A stretch of DNA of 7,572 bases, from NCBI GenBank assembly GCA_027066265.1, contig JAMOOB010000350.1, positions 1-7,572 on the forward strand, read 5' to 3'. Below are positions 6,410 to 7,572 of the stretch, one piece after another (within the stretch, counting starts at the first letter, position 1; each line of letters begins with the position of its first letter). The DNA is from Desulfurococcales archaeon (GTDB taxonomy: Archaea; Thermoproteota; Thermoprotei_A; Sulfolobales; Ignisphaeraceae). The notes under the pieces were generated by a model. That model worked only from the letters and a program-made list of their open reading frames with translations. It did not search any database and had not been told where the DNA came from. The position numbers and the translations under genes were made by a program.

Positions 6410-7222
6410 TCAATCCACGATCGATCCGTAGACTACGTCTATCCCAAGCTCTTTCGCACGCTCCAACGCTTCCTTCGTTACGTTTACGGCTACGATCATC
6501 TTCCTGTAGCTACCTATCCCAAACTCTCTTGCAAAGATCCAGCACTTGGTATTGAACCACTCCACATCGTCTTCGTCGACAAAGCTCTTGACCTCGATTA
6601 GGTAGGTAACGTTGTTGCTCATGTAGATATCGAGCTCTATCTTAGCACCCTTCTGAAGATACTTACCATCGTAATCCCTAAACGATCGCTTCTCAATCCT
6701 CTCCACATCGATTCCGAACCTCTCGATAGCATCCCTATAGATGTTCAGTATCAGCTTCTCGAGATCTCTACCCATCCTCCTACCAATCGATCCTACAGCA
6801 GCCTTCAACTCTCCAACAGCTTTGGTAAGCTCTTCAATTCTCTTAGAGTGTTCCTGCAAGATCTTTGAATGCTCTTGCAAGATCTTAGAGTGTTCTTGTA
6901 GAATCTTGGAATGCTCAAGCAGTTCCCTCTCAATTGCTTCGAAACGCTTATCGTGTTCCAAACTCTTTTGATACAGCTTGTTGAAGTCTTCGCGAAGCCT
7001 CTTCAACTCCTCCTCGAGAACCTCGAAACGTTTATCGTGTTCGAAGCTCCTACGATTGAAATCCTCCCGCAGTTTCCTCAACTCTTCGAGGATGTCGCTC
7101 ATTCTCTTGAGTAGTTCTCCGTATCCTAGAGCACCCATGAGTGCTCGTCGAAACTCTTCGTCTACCTCGATCGTTCTGAGAATCCTAAGCTTCTCTTCCT
7201 TCGAAAGTAGCTCTACACTCAT
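6410..7222 (-). CDS. Coiled-coil protein with PD-(D/E)XK nuclease-like C-terminal domain
   Basis: A 270-residue protein of the type often annotated in archaea as DUF3782-like. Residues about 1-35 are helical; 36-150 form a long coiled coil containing duplicated blocks (LREDFN at 51-56 and 76-81; EHDKRFE at 61-67 and 89-95) and four tandem heptads at 103-130. The C-terminal part has a nuclease-like core: D198 in KIELDIY, then 11 residues, then E210-V-K212 in LIEVKS, that is D-X11-E-X-K, with a preceding helix around 153-166. Related proteins are common, variable and mobile in thermophilic archaea; their cleavage activity is mostly untested. The ATG at 7222 has GGGAG five bases upstream and a TATA box 35-40 bases upstream. 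CTAG, frequent in neighbouring genes, occurs once here, and the DNA is more A/T-rich, hinting at acquisition from elsewhere. Confidence 0.85.
   Translation of the reverse strand: MSVELLSKEEKLRILRTIEVDEEFRRALMGALGYGELLKRMSDILEELRKLREDFNRRSFEHDKRFEVLEEELKRLREDFNKLYQKSLEHDKRFEAIERELLEHSKILQEHSKILQEHSKILQEHSKRIEELTKAVGELKAAVGSIGRRMGRDLEKLILNIYRDAIERFGIDVERIEKRSFRDYDGKYLQKGAKIELDIYMSNNVTYLIEVKSFVDEDDVEWFNTKCWIFAREFGIGSYRKMIVAVNVTKEALERAKELGIDVVYGSIVD
6833..6916 (-). repeat. Four tandem 21-base units coding the heptads EHSKILQ x3 and EHSKRIE
   Basis: Units at 6896-6916, 6875-6895 and 6854-6874 all encode EHSKILQ; 6833-6853 encodes EHSKRIE. The three identical heptads differ from each other by four or five bases per 21 in the pairs I compared, every change being synonymous. 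The repeat lengthens the coiled coil by whole heptads, keeping its phase. Confidence 0.9.
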
Positions 7223-7255
7223 CGCTACTCCCAGCAGATTACGTGTTTCGAGACT

Positions 7256-7572
7256 CTATAAACACGTTCGGAAGTTCGTGACTGCTAGCTCTAGCAATAG
7301 CTTTGCTAGCACGACTGCTAGCCATAGGTACGCGCATCGCTTGGCTATGGATAGCGCTTGGAGTAGCTTCGCTGGTTCTAGATCTTCAACTGCTTCTCCA
7401 AGGATGTAGCTACCTGGCTTCTCCAGCCTTACCCTCAGCGCACCAGCCATGGCAGACATGGGGTGTCCAGCGTTGATGCTCTGCGTAGCTCTACAAAACC
7501 TTCTCCAGATCGCGTAGGCGTACCTCCTATCGCGTGCTAGGGCAACGATGGTCAACGCTGTTAGTCGTGCAG
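7256..7572 (-). CDS. cbiB: Partial gene: adenosylcobinamide-phosphate synthase CbiB/CobD, C-terminal part
   Basis: About 105 C-terminal residues of CbiB (CobD in some naming schemes), the membrane enzyme that joins cobyric acid to aminopropanol phosphate or a related amine to make adenosylcobinamide (phosphate) in cobalamin synthesis. The family hallmark is unmistakable: INAGHPMSAMAGALRVRLEK, then PGSYILG. Upstream, ARLTALTIVALA matches the ARLTAL helix that precedes it in relatives. A final hydrophobic segment (YLWLAVVLAKLLLELAV) forms the last membrane helix. The frame stays open to the window edge, so an apparent TTG start at 7555 is only internal; full-length proteins are around 300 residues. 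The stop is TAG at 7256-7258. Family members usually have G where this has R in GALRVRLEK, a minor difference. The rest of any cobalamin cluster would lie to the right. Confidence 0.93.
   Translation of the reverse strand, partial: ARLTALTIVALARDRRYAYAIWRRFCRATQSINAGHPMSAMAGALRVRLEKPGSYILGEAVEDLEPAKLLQALSIAKRCAYLWLAVVLAKLLLELAVTNFRTCL
7257..7262 (-). promoter_or_regulatory. TATA box of the nuclease-like gene, overlapping the cbiB stop
   Basis: Read on the minus strand the sequence is TGTTTATAGAG; TTTATA is a good crenarchaeal TATA box. Its centre lies about 37 bases before the ATG at 7222, predicting a transcript start near 7234 and a leader of about 12 bases that contains the GGGAG ribosome site. 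The box includes part of the cbiB stop codon (TTA TAG). Confidence 0.5.

Noticed and set aside
7284..7322. Three GCTAGC palindromes in a short span
   Set aside because: They fall in frame in cbiB within a Leu/Ala-rich membrane helix at uneven spacing; codon choice explains them.
6978..7409. Plus-strand open frames across the nuclease-like gene and cbiB
   Set aside because: Ser-rich low-complexity translations opposite a coiled-coil gene and crossing the cbiB coding sequence; the opposite strand carries the recognisable motifs.
1..7572. CRISPR arrays, insertion sequences, tRNA or rRNA genes
   Set aside because: No spaced direct repeats, no transposase-like frame, no terminal inverted repeats and no T-loop or rRNA-like sequence were found in the gaps.

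Overview
The window looks like chromosomal DNA of a thermophilic archaeon, most likely a member of the Thermoproteota (Crenarchaeota). Three things point that way: tightly packed genes with frequent GTG and TTG starts, archaeal signals (Shine-Dalgarno sites matching AGGAGGTGAT, TATA-like boxes about 30-40 bases before starts), and a gene mix of MoxR plus DUF58, an archaeal coiled-coil nuclease-like protein and CbiB. No rRNA, tRNA or CRISPR was seen. The species cannot be named from the sequence alone.

Left half, minus strand (1-3588): a four-gene run transcribed right to left. It encodes a MoxR-type AAA+ ATPase, an ABC transporter ATPase, its six-helix ABC-2 type permease, and a membrane protein that runs off the left edge. 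That last protein is anchored at both ends and has a large, probably glycosylated outer domain. Genes overlap or are 18 bases apart, so this is almost certainly one operon.

Centre, plus strand (3666-5406): a divergent two-gene operon. The first encodes an unrecognised protein with one clear and one possible PRC-barrel-like segment. The second encodes a DUF58 protein with an intact von Willebrand A metal site. MoxR and DUF58 proteins are classic partners, so the two divergent operons, which share about 77 bases of upstream DNA, probably form one functional module. The presence of an export-type ABC transporter and an extracytoplasmic protein suggests a cell-envelope role; that is inference.

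Right half (5407-7572): a 211-base stretch with no convincing gene, then a stand-alone B3/B4 (PheRS editing-like) domain protein on the plus strand. It converges on a minus-strand gene for a coiled-coil protein with a PD-(D/E)XK nuclease-like end. The 93-base convergent gap holds two perfect inverted repeats. Upstream of the nuclease-like gene lies the C-terminal part of CbiB, a cobalamin biosynthesis enzyme, cut by the right edge. The nuclease-like gene differs in base signature from its neighbours and may be a recent arrival.
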